From contig CM018683.1 in the NCBI GenBank assembly GCA_009363875.1, positions 43,421,815 through 43,485,814 of the forward strand: a DNA stretch of 64,000 bases, in the 5' to 3' direction. Below the pieces are notes generated by a model. That model did not search any database, was not told the origin of the DNA, and worked only from the letters and a program-made list of their open reading frames with translations. Shown piece by piece: positions 44,003-55,253 of the stretch. A program made the position numbers and the translations under genes. Source of the stretch: Mikania micrantha. Lineage: Eukaryota > Streptophyta > Magnoliopsida > Asterales > Asteraceae. Position 1 is the first letter of the stretch; each line of letters begins with the position of its first letter.

Positions 44003-44740
44003 ATGTCTTTCATTGATGCTACTAAACCTCATAGGATAATTCTTTTTCGAAATCCGTTTAATGGGAGTAATTTTTCTACTTGGATGCATCACCTTAGAGA
44101 AGTCCTAAGAATAGAAGGGAAGTTGTATGCTTTGGATAACCCCATTACTCCTGAGCCACCTATAGACTGCACCACATCTAAAAGGATAAAACACATTGGA
44201 CACGAGTGTGAGATAAAATATCTCATATTGACTTCAGTGTCTCTTGAATATGTGGATCAGCTTATGTATCTCTCAATTCATGAGATGATTGAGGAGATCA
44301 AAAAGAGTTTCCTGCCAAACAGGTTTTGGCGATTTGAAATTCTTAAAGAGGTTCAAAAGGGTTTGACACCTGTGGAGACGTAGGAGCTCACTTTGAAAGG
44401 TTGCAAGGCTATTTTGATAGGCTTGGCAAACTAGGCTATCCCATGAACCTTGAGATTGCTATTGATTTCATCCTTATTTCCCTACCAGAGGAATATGAAT
44501 CTTTTGTAAAGACTTATAAAAGAAATATCTTACGAGGGACAATTGATGAACTCTAGGGGATGCTCTTGGTTGAGGAAACCAAGATAAGGGCAGAGGTGAG
44601 CAGTGGGAAGAAGAGGCTATTGACCAAGGTTGATGAGGTCCAGTATATTGTTGCTCGGTATCTGAAGAGTTCATATATGCCGGGATCTTCTGGTATGCCT
44701 TGTTACTTCAACATATTCCTTGAATTGGAAAATCTTTGAT
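44003..44740 (+). pseudogene. Nested copia gag remnant
   Basis: An ATG at 44003 opens 126 residues of a copia gag (an FNGSNFSTW-like start and a helical core). A stop at 44381-44383 is followed, in a shifted frame, by the gag second half to about 44740 with an in-frame stop near 44555. The zinc knuckle is not recognisable. From 42446 to 44002 is untranslated leader with no gene. Confidence 0.8.
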
Positions 44741-45814
44741 AATAATGTGAGTGTCACAATTATTTCTATTATTTGCAAGTATTCGATGTGGTTGATTAGC
44801 TGGGAGCTTGAGTCTTGAATCCATGGGATGGAAGACTAGACAAATAGAAGAAATGTTCTTTTATTCTTTCATTTTTCATTAATTGTTTAATATGTTTAAA
44901 ACAATTATGAATATTTTGACATTCTTAGTTTGACTAAGAATATTGCTTCTAGTATTATTTATGCATTTATTGATTAATTATATATATGCTTGATAAAATG
45001 TTTTGATAGCATAATTTGATAATAATTATTGATAATGAAAAGTGAATTTTATATGATAGAATTACTAATAAAGGCAATGCATATGATTCATATTAATAGA
45101 ATAATTTAAAGTGTTTAAATAATTATAATTAGACAAGATTAACCTAAAAATCAAGGTGTAATACATGAATCTCTAAACAATTGAAAATGGAATTCATTTT
45201 TACAAGAGTTTGATGATTACATAACATGCTTAAGGAAGGTTAAAAAGATTATGATCTTTAATATGCAATTATTTTGCATATAATTGTCTAAAGATTAAAT
45301 ATGAATACTCCACAAGGTTTTAAACTTAATGAAATCTTTGAAAGAGTTTAAAGAAGATTTCCATAAAATAAAGATTTAAAGGCAACAATAGTTATATATG
45401 AGATATAACCAAAGGTTACCAAATTAATGCATATAATGTGAAACTGTTTCACAACAAAGTACACAATGATGTAGGTAATTTGATAAATACCAATACATAG
45501 TGTGTTCTTCTCTTGAATGTGATCCAATGAGATATTCCAATGAACTTATCATATGAATTACTACACTAGCTTTAATTACAGGTAAATATAAAGAGTTATA
45601 AAATAAACCTGTATAAATTCATATTTGGGATTGAGGATTTAACAAAGAGTTGTTAACCATTTATTTAAAATTGGATCCTCATTAATGATAAAGATAGTTA
45701 TCATAAATCCACAAAATGAATTGATAGAATTTTCATCAATTACTTCCTAAGGCAAGGAACTGTATGGTTGAAAATTAGATTAGCAATTTGAAAGAGTTCA
45801 ATTCTGCAATGATA

Positions 45815-45889
<75 letters not shown>

Positions 45890-47887
45890 TCAATCAACAC
45901 AAAGTGTTTGAATGGATCTTAAATGAGTTTAAGAACCAAATGTTACAAACGACATCTGCAAAATCTCACAGGATCACTGTGAACCCAAAACTTGCAGAAG
46001 TGTAACTATTGATTGATAAATATAATATATGGTTTGGAACCATAAATACTAAAGATGCAATAAAACAAGGTAAGAGACTTGTTTAACAACATTTAGATGT
46101 TGTGTAATTGAAATTAGAGAATTCCAATGACAAGATTAACATGGAAGTACTAGGATTCTACAAATTCTGTAAACAAGAGTTGTTTGACAGACAAGTAGTT
46201 AAATATCAAAACTGAATTACCATAAGAACACCTTAACTGAGTATTCTTATAAGTAATTAGAAAGTTTTGAAATCTTAATATGGCAAACTTGCTGCGTTGA
46301 ATCTATGGTTGATAAAAGCATCTTAGGTGGGAAATCTTTGTCATGGTAAGAAACTAAGGTGTTAGTTTTACCTAAAGGACAAAGATGCTCTACATATATA
46401 TATGTCAAGGCTAGTGGGAGCGTAGTAAATTATAATGATAACATTATTTAAGTACGTAGATGACATACTAATTATAGAAAAGAAGTTTCTATGGTAAAGA
46501 CATAAACTTTAACATATGATGTTAAATGAAATAAGTAACGATTTTATTTGATAAAATTGAATATATATTAATGGTTAATATATGAATTATCCAATGACAT
46601 TTTCAATAGAGATTGAAAAGAAATCTTAGATAAATTTTGCATAAGATGAAGAGTCACATGCAAATTGTTTATGTCAAAGCATGAAATGTTCACTAAAGGT
46701 TACAGAACACAAATAAACGCATCAGAATGTTTAGAATGAAAGAGTTCATTACTAATCTCAATAAGATTCCTAATGACTAGGAATGGATTGAGAAAACATA
46801 TGACAACAATATAACATAGCTAAGACTATGAAATTGTAGTCATATAATAGTAGAAGCATTATGAGAAAGAACGGAAAGAAAGACATGATAATAGATAAAA
46901 TTCATAAATCAGAATCTAGCAATTCAGTTCACTAAATCTATTTAAAGAGCTAAATATGAGGATAAGGCTGATAAATAGATAATAGATATGCTAGATATGC
47001 AATCTAATTTAACTTTAGTATTGGGTGCTCTACAATCGAAACACGAAACATTGAATGCTCATTTTGATTTTAATGGTTAAAGGCAAAATGAATTATGTTT
47101 CTAAAATTCGAAATTTTGTACATTTTAGTATCCTTGAATATAGTATTCTAAATGCATGTAGTCGATCAGATTCATGAGAATCAATCTGAACTAAGACTAC
47201 TTGAATGCTTGGTTAGTTTATAGAGATAAAAGCTCAAGTGTTGAGAACCAAGATTCATAGGCATTCATTAGAGAATGATGTCGGACGTAACTCGCTTCAA
47301 AACATTCTTCATGGATCGTTGTCATAAGATGTTTTGATATTAAAGTATATTCGATATACACAAATATCCTTATACCTAAGGAGTATATTGAACTAACATT
47401 AATCAAAGGTCACTCTTTGATCTTACCTAACGCTATCTTGAAAAATAGGCTATAATAAGGGGAACGATTGGAAATGGTTCTAAGATTAAATGGGAGTTAT
47501 ATGCTGCCAAAGGGATTCTATACTCTTATATAGATAAGAGAATATATTATTGTGCCCTCGTTGATTTAAACTGATGTAAACGCGTGGCCACGCTCAAACT
47601 AAAAGTAGTTTGTTAGATCATTTTAAATTGAGAACGAGAATACTTGAACAATATATGAGATTGAAAAGAGATCCATGTCTCATGTTCAAGGAATATCTAA
47701 ATAGGAAGGATATACAGATAAAGGTTATCTGAGACTATAATTGTTAGTTGAAGTAAAAGGTTACTTAAACAAAGGAGTTTTAGTCGACTTAAGAAGTCAT
47801 ACCTTACTAGGGGCAACGTGATGCAGCTAGGCGTCCAACACTGTCTACGTTGAATCACTTAGTCGATGAATCGTCCAAGTGGGAGTC
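44741..47887 (+). pseudogene. Nested copia pol, almost fully decayed
   Basis: An AT-rich 3.1-kb stretch where the only clear pol trace is TAC GTA GAT GAC (YVDD) at 46453-46464 followed by ILII. A pure TA microsatellite lies at about 45818-45886. The end CAAGTGGGAGTC before 47888 is the polypurine tract. Confidence 0.6.
45818..45886. repeat. (TA)n microsatellite
   Basis: About 34 TA units without interruption in the decayed copia pol. Confidence 0.95.
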
Positions 47888-48955
47888 TGTTGGATATTGG
47901 ATGTTTGATTAACGATAAGTTCAATGTTGTTATGAAAGGTATGATCCAAAGAGTTACATTTGGGAAGGCAACGACTTTACGTTTAATTGTTAAACATAAT
48001 ATATGATCACGAATTGTCGGTTTTATCGAATTGGCTTTTATTATTTATGAAATAATAATCAATGAGAATTAATTATAGAGATAATTAATTCGTTAAACAA
48101 ATAAAGTTTTGAACTTTATTATGAGGGATTGTTAATTAAATGTTTATTAACAAATTGAGAATTAGTTAAACTTTAGATATTTAATTAAATGTTACTAACT
48201 AATTGTTAGTTAGTAATATTGGAGAGTAGTAATTAAATGGTTTAATTACTAAAAGAGTTTAATTAAATTAAAAGAGTTTAATTTAAATTAAATGTGAAAT
48301 AAAAGGTGGGAATTCCAATTTTGAATTGGTAATTCTTAGATCCTAAAACGGTGGATCTACATTTGACTTTAAATGTAGATCCAACCTCCCACATTTTGTG
48401 TAGAACTCTTTCACCCACTCTCTGTTTCTCTTGTGCGGTCGTCGTCCCCCTCTCCTTGGGCTGCCATTGTCGTCACCCAACACCACCACTATTTTGGTGT
48501 TTCGGTCAACTAGCCACTAGCCGGATCAAGTCGCGGTGAGTCATGGGTTGCACCGTCGAGCCGTGGACTGAATCGCGAGCCGTATTGAGCCGGATTTGGA
48601 TTCGAGTTCCTTTTATGATTCGTAGGACGAAATTGGGAACCGGGAGATCGTATAGAGTCAACTAGCGAGACCGCTGCTTGATTCATCGTGTGGATTTGGA
48701 ACCGCTTCGTAAAAAGGTCGATTACTAAAACACCCTATGGTTGTGTTGTTTGATTTAATTGTTTTTTAAACTGTTTGTAACTGGATCCTAATTTGGGAAT
48801 TGTTTCGATTACTAATCGAAAGGTTATTAAACTTAAATGCTACAGCTGTGTCAGATCTGATCTGTCAATTTAATCTGGTTTTATGAAAACTGATTTGATC
48901 AATTAATACGATTAATTGAAACTGGTTAAATAAAAGTAACATAGAATTCCCAACA
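47888..48955 (+). repeat. Nested copia 3' LTR
   Basis: TGTTGGATATTGG to AATTCCCAACA, 1068 bases, followed by target TGCCT. It aligns along its whole length to 41350-42430 with many differences. Confidence 0.9.
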
Positions 48956-49610
48956 TGCCTTATACATAAGCATATCTGGCTGGATAGGATAGGTGTCATT
49001 AGTGAGGTTAAGGTTGTCATTCTCGTAGGCTGGTCTGGTGAATTTAGTAGCGGGTGAAATTGTTAATTATCATTAACAACAATATGATTATGCGGTTCGG
49101 TATGTGGTGGGCTGGCGGCTGGACTGGCGGTAAGCTTGACCCTACGTATGCTCTATATATAAGCATACTTGACTGGATAGCATAGGTGGTTGTTGGTGAG
49201 GTTAAGGTTGTCATTCTGAAAGGTTGTTGGAATTGGTAAAATGCTTAATAATCATTAACAACAATATGATTATGCGGCCCGGTATGTGGTGGGCTAGCGG
49301 TAAGCTTGACCCTACGTATGCCCTATATATAAGCATACTTGGCTGGATATCATAGGTGATTGTTAGTGAGGTTAAGGATATTATTTTCGGACATTTTTTT
49401 AGATTTATCAAGTTTGTAATTTCAGTGTATGGAATGAAACGCTTAATTATCATCAAGAACAATATACTATGTAGTTCGGTATGTGGTGGCCCGGCTGCTG
49501 GGTTGGCGGTAAGCTTGACCCTACGTATGCCCTATATATAAGTATACCTAGCTGGATAGGATAGGTGGTTGTTGGTGAGGTTAAGGTTGTCATTCGGTCA
49601 GGTTTTGTCA
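48956..49610 (+). repeat. 181-bp tandem repeat, remaining units
   Basis: GTATGTGGTGG cores at 49100, 49282 and 49479 give periods of 182 and 197; with the copia removed the distance to the first unit (41308) is 181. Each unit also contains TAAGCTTGACCCTACGTATG and GTGAGGTTAAGG. Confidence 0.88.
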
Positions 49611-50052
49611 AATCTTATTTTCAATTACTAACTTTGATGAACTCACCAACCATGTGTTGACTTTGTTTTCTTACATGTTTTTTCAAATGATGTACAGGAT
49701 TAAGCTAAGATTCAGGATTGTATACTAAGATGCCCAACTAGAGGATCTGGTAGCTTTTGGGAAGCACATATTTTGTTAACTAATTATGAATCATTTTTGA
49801 CACCTTGTACACTTGCAAGATAGTAAACTTATGATTCTTTTGATAGGTTTACTTAGTTAAATTATCAAACATTGACAATTGTAATTTAACTTTGTAATCC
49901 TATTTTAATATTATTGTGCTTTAGTTATTCTCAAATGTTGATGCTATGTATACAATCTGATCATCCCAATTATCATACGATATCCCACCTCGAGAACCTT
50001 CCGCCCGACAGGAAAGTCGATCCAACCCGCCGGCTTGAGGTGTGACATGACC

Positions 50053-50190
50053 CGAGACAACTATTTCTAATGAACTCGGCAAAGTAGCCCCGTAACTTCG
50101 GGAGAAAGGGTGCCTCCTCACAATCACAACAGGGGTTGCAAGAATGGGGAGCACTATGGAAGATGCAATTTTTTACCAAGCCGTCTTATT
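50053..50190 (+). pseudogene. Plastid 23S rDNA fragment in the nucleus, right part
   Basis: CGAGACAACTATTTCTAATG, GAACTCGGCAAAGTAGCCCC and GTAACTTCGGGAGAAAGGG continue the plastid 23S sequence that stopped at 37813. The end, near TTTTTTACCAAG, is poorly conserved and the right edge is approximate. Confidence 0.8.
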
Positions 50191-50871
50191 GTGAATAATA
50201 GGAGCATTCATGAATACCCATAGTTTCATATCTAAAGCAAGTTTTCAAAAAACCGCTTTGGTAGCAGCTTCAAAGCATCTTCAAACAAACCTAACAACAT
50301 TGTCATTGAACTCAAAAAAAAAAAATCTATTAGAGGGGAAAATTAAAGATATTTTGTTCTATCATAGAAAATTATTTGATTCTTGTCTTTCAAAGAATTT
50401 CCATGATACACAAGACACTCGTTTTTTTAGGATACTTAGAATTTAATGATACCTGGTAGTAGATTCACCCTTCTTTTATCTTTTACTTTTATCTTTTAAA
50501 AGGATTTGTTGTTCAACTTGGCTTGTTTATATTAATTAATTAATTTTACCCATCTGATTATGACGACTTAATTTGTTTACAGCCCTAGTTAGAAACCGCT
50601 TATGTTAGGTAGCATAAGAGATCAGCTAAACCTAAACCTTATTAAGATCAATAGAGAGGATTTACAGATTTATCTGGAAATCCCAGTTGTCAAAGGAGTA
50701 CAATCTCACGACAATAAAGGAATCGATCTTTCGGTCCCTGATGCCTTGTACGCAAAGATCCTCTGTTGCTAAAAAATATATAAATAAAGCTTAAGAAAAT
50801 CTAAATTTACAAACTTAAAGGACCAAAAAAAAAAATTCTTTGGTATCTTTTTATATAATTTTAAATAAAAC

Positions 50872-50919
<48 letters not shown>

Positions 50920-51859
50920 AAAATGACATGTTTTCAGGATTAAGAAATAAAACCCAAAGGCAAGAAATCAGTAACCTACGGGTATGACATGAAGACATAA
51001 CCCGCCATGTAGCCAACTTTATGAGTTCAAGCATTGAATATACAACTACATAAAGTGGTTGTTTCATCATGACCACTAAATTACATATAAGTCATGGTTA
51101 ATTTAATTCAACTTGCGTTGCAACAAGTCTCACTACAATTTCAATCCAAAACCCCATTATCTTCCAAGATGATCCAACCATGGAAATGATCTTATGAAAC
51201 TTGATACATCCACCAAAAGCTTCTGCAGAAACCAAAATATTGGTGTTAGAAGCAGCAAAACCAAATGGTTACACTAAATCAAGTTTTTCCTAAACAATGC
51301 TTAAACCACAATCAATGCTCACGCTAGATGAATGCAGAATCAGAAACAAGTTTTTCCTCACAATTGTTGAAAACTGATAAAAAGAGTAAAAAATTATCCA
51401 CAATGTTTTCAAATCACATAAAGCCTTCTAATTTGTTTGAACAAAACAATTACATACCAATACTTATTATACTCCCTGTATCCAAAAATATATATAGGAC
51501 TGTGCCATTCCATATTCAATATAAATTCTCTATAATTTGAGGAAAAAAATACAGATTTTACATAACATGACATCCCATTTCATTCTTTAAAACAAGAATT
51601 AAATTTCTATCCTTGGTGCATTTAAGAAACCAATTGACTTGGAACATTTGCTAGGTTCAATGATAAGGGAAATTAAGGCTTAAATGAGAAGACGATAATT
51701 TTGAGACAAAGGGAGCAATAAAGTTTACGCAAAGATATTTAACACAGGTATCATTTATAAAATAATAAAAGAAAATTGAAAAAGATACAAAAGTACACAG
51801 TGATGGCCCCAAAAAAACCTAGTATTTTTCTATTTTGTTATAAATTATACACACACACG
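50191..51859. other. AT-rich intergenic stretch
   Basis: No gene I can support. A 78-residue frame at 50210-50446 (plus) has Lys/Ser/Leu-rich content and no family I recognise; it might be further organelle-derived sequence, but I cannot show that. A run of about 40 T lies at 50878-50917. Confidence 0.5.
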
Positions 51860-52228
51860 AGTAAATAGCACTTTTGGTCCTTTATGTATGTTTATACAAA
51901 ATTTCAAAGATAGTTCTTTATGTTTCAAAATGTCAAAATCAGTCCTTTAAGTTTTCAAATGTTGCAAACTCGGTTCTTTATCCATCAAGTATTAATCGAA
52001 TAACGGACCATATCTGAAAATTTATGTAAAGTTGTAAACATAAAAGACTAAAAGTGAAGTTTACTCAATTACTTATATATTTTTTTTTACATTTATGCCC
52101 CAATTAACGAATAAAGGACCGAGTTTGCAATATTTGAAAACTTAAAGGACTGATTTTGACATTCAGAAACATAAATAACTATCTCTGAAATTTTGTGTAA
52201 ATATAAAGGACCAAAAGTGCAATTTACT
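51860..52228. mobile_element. Foldback/MITE element with about 125-bp inverted arms
   Basis: AGTAAATAGCACTTTTGGTCC at the left pairs with GGACCAAAAGTGCAATTTACT at the right, and the inverted match continues inward about 125 bases through TCAAAATCAGTCCTTTAAG. No coding sequence is present and no target duplication is clear. The class is probably a non-autonomous DNA transposon. Confidence 0.8.
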
Positions 52229-52431
52229 AAATATATATATATATACAGATAATTTTAATTTTTCTATCATTTATGGGATCATCCGGTTCTTCAATCCCGT
52301 TCGACCAGTCCGACCAATGGACAAATAAGACAACCGGTTAAATTTGCGATACTGTTTTGGAAACATTGGTTAAGGGTGAGCAATGAAAGAAATGAACCAA
52401 CCTTGCCAGTCACCTATCCCTGGTTAAGTGG

Positions 52432-53190
52432 TTAGGCATCTCCCTGTGGTTCTTCTTGTTGTGGTTGTGGCCAAAGTTGCTGAGCCATATATGAACTAGC
52501 TTGGGGTCCATATAGGTGGGCTTGAGGATCCACGGGCTTACCCAAATACATTCCTGGCCCACCTACTTGTGGAGGGGGCATATAGTAATAAGGAAGACCC
52601 TCTGTTGGGCCTCCAACAGGCCCACTTCTTGGTATTGTGGATACTAGTACCTCATCTTTTAAATCCTCTCTGGGTACTATATCAACCAAAAAATCAAAAA
52701 TATCAGTCCTTGTAATTGCAGCAGCAATGTCATTTTTCTGAAGTGTCCGCCTCTTATTCTCTTCAGTGTGATTCCAAGACCTCAAAGTCAACTCAAGTAT
52801 AAACATTTCACACGCACGTGCGAATATCACTGGGGCTTCAGCTGATATCATCCTCACATCCTCATCTGCCTTCATGATTTTTTTGATCCTAGCTAATGGT
52901 AGACTATGGTTTTTGAAATCAGTTGTTTGTTCTATTTCTTGGTACTGATTTGCCCAGAAATTCTGGAGTTGTTGATGCAGTTGCTGCTGCTGTTGCTGAT
53001 GGATGTGTTGATAAGCAAGCTGATGTTGTGCAAGCTGTGCTGAAGGTGAAGGATGACCAATGGGCTGTGTGGTTTGAGCTGATGTGGGCCCGGGCCCCAT
53101 TGTTGGATTTGGTGGTGGATATACATATGGCATCTGAGCGGAGCCAACTGGTCCCATGTTTGGAGCATGCCCATGATCTTGCTGATCCAT
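52432..53190 (-). CDS. NF-YC: Nuclear transcription factor Y subunit C
   Basis: 252 residues in one exon from ATG at 53190. Residues 1-75 are Pro/Gln-rich with a run of Gln near 65-70. Residues about 78-175 are the conserved NF-YC histone-fold core, opening FWANQYQEIE and including LPLARIKKIMKADEDVRMIS, the FARACEMFILELTLRSW helix and the NDIAAAI segment, ending DFLVDIVPRED. The tail is Pro/Gly/Gln-rich. NF-YC pairs with NF-YB through this fold, then NF-YA joins to bind CCAAT boxes in the nucleus; plant NF-YC also works with CONSTANS-type proteins in flowering control. The form is closest to the NF-YC1/3/4/9 group. The start at 53190 is preferred because sequence just upstream looks like a 3' splice site. 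All core parts are present and this looks like a working gene. Confidence 0.95.
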   Translation of the reverse strand: MDQQDHGHAPNMGPVGSAQMPYVYPPPNPTMGPGPTSAQTTQPIGHPSPSAQLAQHQLAYQHIHQQQQQQLHQQLQNFWANQYQEIEQTTDFKNHSLPLARIKKIMKADEDVRMISAEAPVIFARACEMFILELTLRSWNHTEENKRRTLQKNDIAAAITRTDIFDFLVDIVPREDLKDEVLVSTIPRSGPVGGPTEGLPYYYMPPPQVGGPGMYLGKPVDPQAHLYGPQASSYMAQQLWPQPQQEEPQGDA

Positions 53191-53548
53191 ATTTGGAGGC
53201 TTAAAATCTCTGTTTTTGGTTAACATATAACAATAGCAAAAATGTAACTACATAAAATGATTATAGAAGTGGCAACATGAAGAAATCTACATCAAACGTC
53301 ATGCACGATGAACAACAACATAGTGTAATAGGATAAAAAGTAAATGTGTTAATTTGCTTAAGTTCCCTTGAAATCAAGACAATTAAACTATATTATTTTA
53401 ATACTTTGATGATGATTGCCAGCCAAGAAATGAGAAGCACCAAAGTTTTTAATACTTTTTTCTATAAACTAATCAAGCCACATGATCACAAAGTTTTTAC
53501 AAAAACACCCACAAACTGAGACTTGATAACCATTGTAACTATAACGTC

Positions 53549-53949
53549 CATAGTTATCAATAGCGTCCAAAGCGGGCACTATAACGCCCTAGGACGCGAT
53601 GCAAGCAAAGTTCGATATTAGGATTTTGCGGGTTGATAGCGTGAAAGTAGCGAAGGAATCTTGATGACGAAAACATGCTTTTATTAAATTCCAGTGATTC
53701 TACCAAATTCAATCCTAATAGTCGACGCCTCGAAGGCGACGGGATCTGGAGGACGGGAACTGTCAATAGACTTCTGAATCGGAGGACTAAATTAAGATGA
53801 AATGGAGACACAATTAGTCAATTGGACTGAAATTGACAACTCATTTGGACAACAGGCTTTCTGTCTAGCGGTCGCTATTTACCACTATTCGCTACGTAGC
53901 ATATAGGTAGCTTAACGCGATTTACCGCTATTCACTATCGATAACTATG
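53549..53949 (-). mobile_element. hAT-like MITE, copy 1 (401 bp)
   Basis: Perfect 10-bp terminal inverted repeats CATAGTTATC and GATAACTATG, flanked by a perfect 8-bp duplication ATAACGTC (53541-53548 and 53950-53957). Eight-base duplications are the hAT hallmark. No ORF. It is a shorter relative, in opposite orientation, of the element at 56956-57719. Confidence 0.9.
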
Positions 53950-53990
53950 ATAACGTCATCACTATCTTCAAGACAACAGGTAGCTTATAT

Positions 53991-54265
53991 TGTTAGGTTT
54001 ACGTAGGCCTTTGGGAGGTTTAGGGCAGTCGGACCTAATCCTGACCCATTAGGGGTTTAACCTAATTATTTTCTATTTAAAGCTTCGTTATGTAATTGTA
54101 ATCTTCAACACCTAATCAATAAAGAATCACTAGTTGCAATCCGTGGACGTAGGTCACATCGACCGAACCACGTTATGTCTTGTGTTTTGTTTTTTCTTTG
54201 CTTTTGTGTGCGTGTATCAATGTATGAATTATCCGGTTTCCGTTGTGTCACTTTGTTTCCTAACA
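53991..54265 (+). repeat. Short-LTR copia 5' LTR
   Basis: TGTTAGG to CCTAACA, matching the right LTR with scattered substitutions and small gaps. Confidence 0.9.
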
Positions 54266-54267
54266 AG

Positions 54268-54283
54268 TGGCATCAGAGCTTGG
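54268..54283 (+). other. Short-LTR copia primer-binding site
   Basis: TGGCATCAGAGCTTGG, initiator-Met-like, two bases inside the LTR. Confidence 0.88.
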
Positions 54284-54361
54284 CTCGTTGATGATTAATA
54301 TACGAATGTACTAAATACGATTGCTGAAAAAGAAAAAAAAAAGGGGGGGGGGGGGGGTGTC

Positions 54362-54711
54362 TAGGGGTGTTAAAAAAGATCCGTATCCGAATTCGAAATT
54401 GAAATATCCGAAAATCCGTATCCGAAATATCTGGAAGTCCGGATTTGGATTTGGATTTGGATAGTAGTTTTGAAAAATTTCGGATAGTTCAGATATCCGA
54501 ACTATCCGAAATAGTTATTTTTTTCGGATATTCGGGTATTTTTTCGGATATTTCGGATATTTTTCATATTTTCGGATATCCGAATGTATTTTTTTAATTT
54601 TTTTTTCCTTTTTTTTAGAGTTCGGATATCCGAATCCGGAATTTCGGATCGGATTCGGATAGTGAAAACCACTATCCAAAATTTTCGGATATCCGAATTT
54701 GAACACCCCTA
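54362..54711. mobile_element. hAT-like MITE rich in GGATATCC motifs (350 bp)
   Basis: Ends TAGGGGTGTT and AACACCCCTA are inverted. Flanks GGGGTGTC and GTTTTGTC match in 5 of 8 bases, a poor duplication next to a G run (about 54343-54357). The interior is filled with TTCGGAT, ATCCGAA and palindromic CGGATATCCG. No ORF. It sits in the leader of the short-LTR copia. Confidence 0.78.
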
Positions 54712-55253
54712 GTTTTGTCTGTTGTTCTTCGAAATAGGGTTTTACAACCCTTGGAGTTCGTAGTCCAGATCTGAGCCGCCTGAATTAGAGTTTCACCCTG
54801 CTGCCGCCACCGTTACCTCCTTCGTCGCCGGTCGTCGCCTATTTTGGTCGCGATTAGGGTTCTTAACCTTGAAATCATTAATTAAGCCTGTTTTTGACAC
54901 AGGTTTGGTTTGAATCTCTTGATTAGCTACCAATTAGGGTTCGTCTAATCCTTGGAATTGGGTCTGCTGCTACTATTGACTGATTCTGACGATTAGGGTT
55001 TCGAAATTGAACTCTAGAAGTCGTCATTGTTGTCGTCAGCCCGATTCGAGTCAGTTGCAGCTAAAAACTGGTCGTGCTTTTTTGATCTGGTACGATTGGT
55101 TGTGAACCCTAGAAATCGTCAAGTTGCAAAGGTTCTTGTTACTGATCAGATTGTTGCTATGTTTACAATTGGGATTGGTTGGAGTATTCGCCGGATTTAT
55201 TGATTAAGAGGTCTTGGAATTTGTATTGGTTTGTTTTGTTACCATAGTTCAAA

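Larger units (their letters stand above)
41350..48955 (+). mobile_element. Ty1/copia element nested in the solo LTR, decayed
   Basis: LTRs at 41350-42430 and 47888-48955, an initiator-Met-like primer site (42432-42445), a polypurine tract ending GTGGGAGTC before 47888, and a gag remnant. Pol is almost unreadable apart from YVDD near 46453. The LTRs differ at many positions with several indels, so this copy is much older than the copia at the left of the window. Confidence 0.9.
37814..50047 (+). mobile_element. Very long chromovirus-type solo LTR, split by a copia element
   Basis: It begins TGTAACATCAG at 37814 and ends GGTGTGACA at 50047. Both ends touch consecutive parts of one rRNA gene, so nothing but an LTR was left here. 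Without the copia and its duplicated target it is about 4.6 kb. Flanks GGAAC and TGACC could be a diverged 5-bp duplication (3 of 5 match). The start and promoter part resembles the LTR at 62442. It holds a TATA box, a CATCGATATT motif array and a 181-bp tandem repeat. Confidence 0.75.

Noticed and set aside
45814..46005. Frame starting with Ile-Tyr repeats
   Set aside because: Translation of the TA microsatellite.
50210..50446. 78-residue plus-strand frame next to the plastid rDNA piece
   Set aside because: I considered an organelle-derived protein gene but recognise no family and see no homologous context, so no gene is called.
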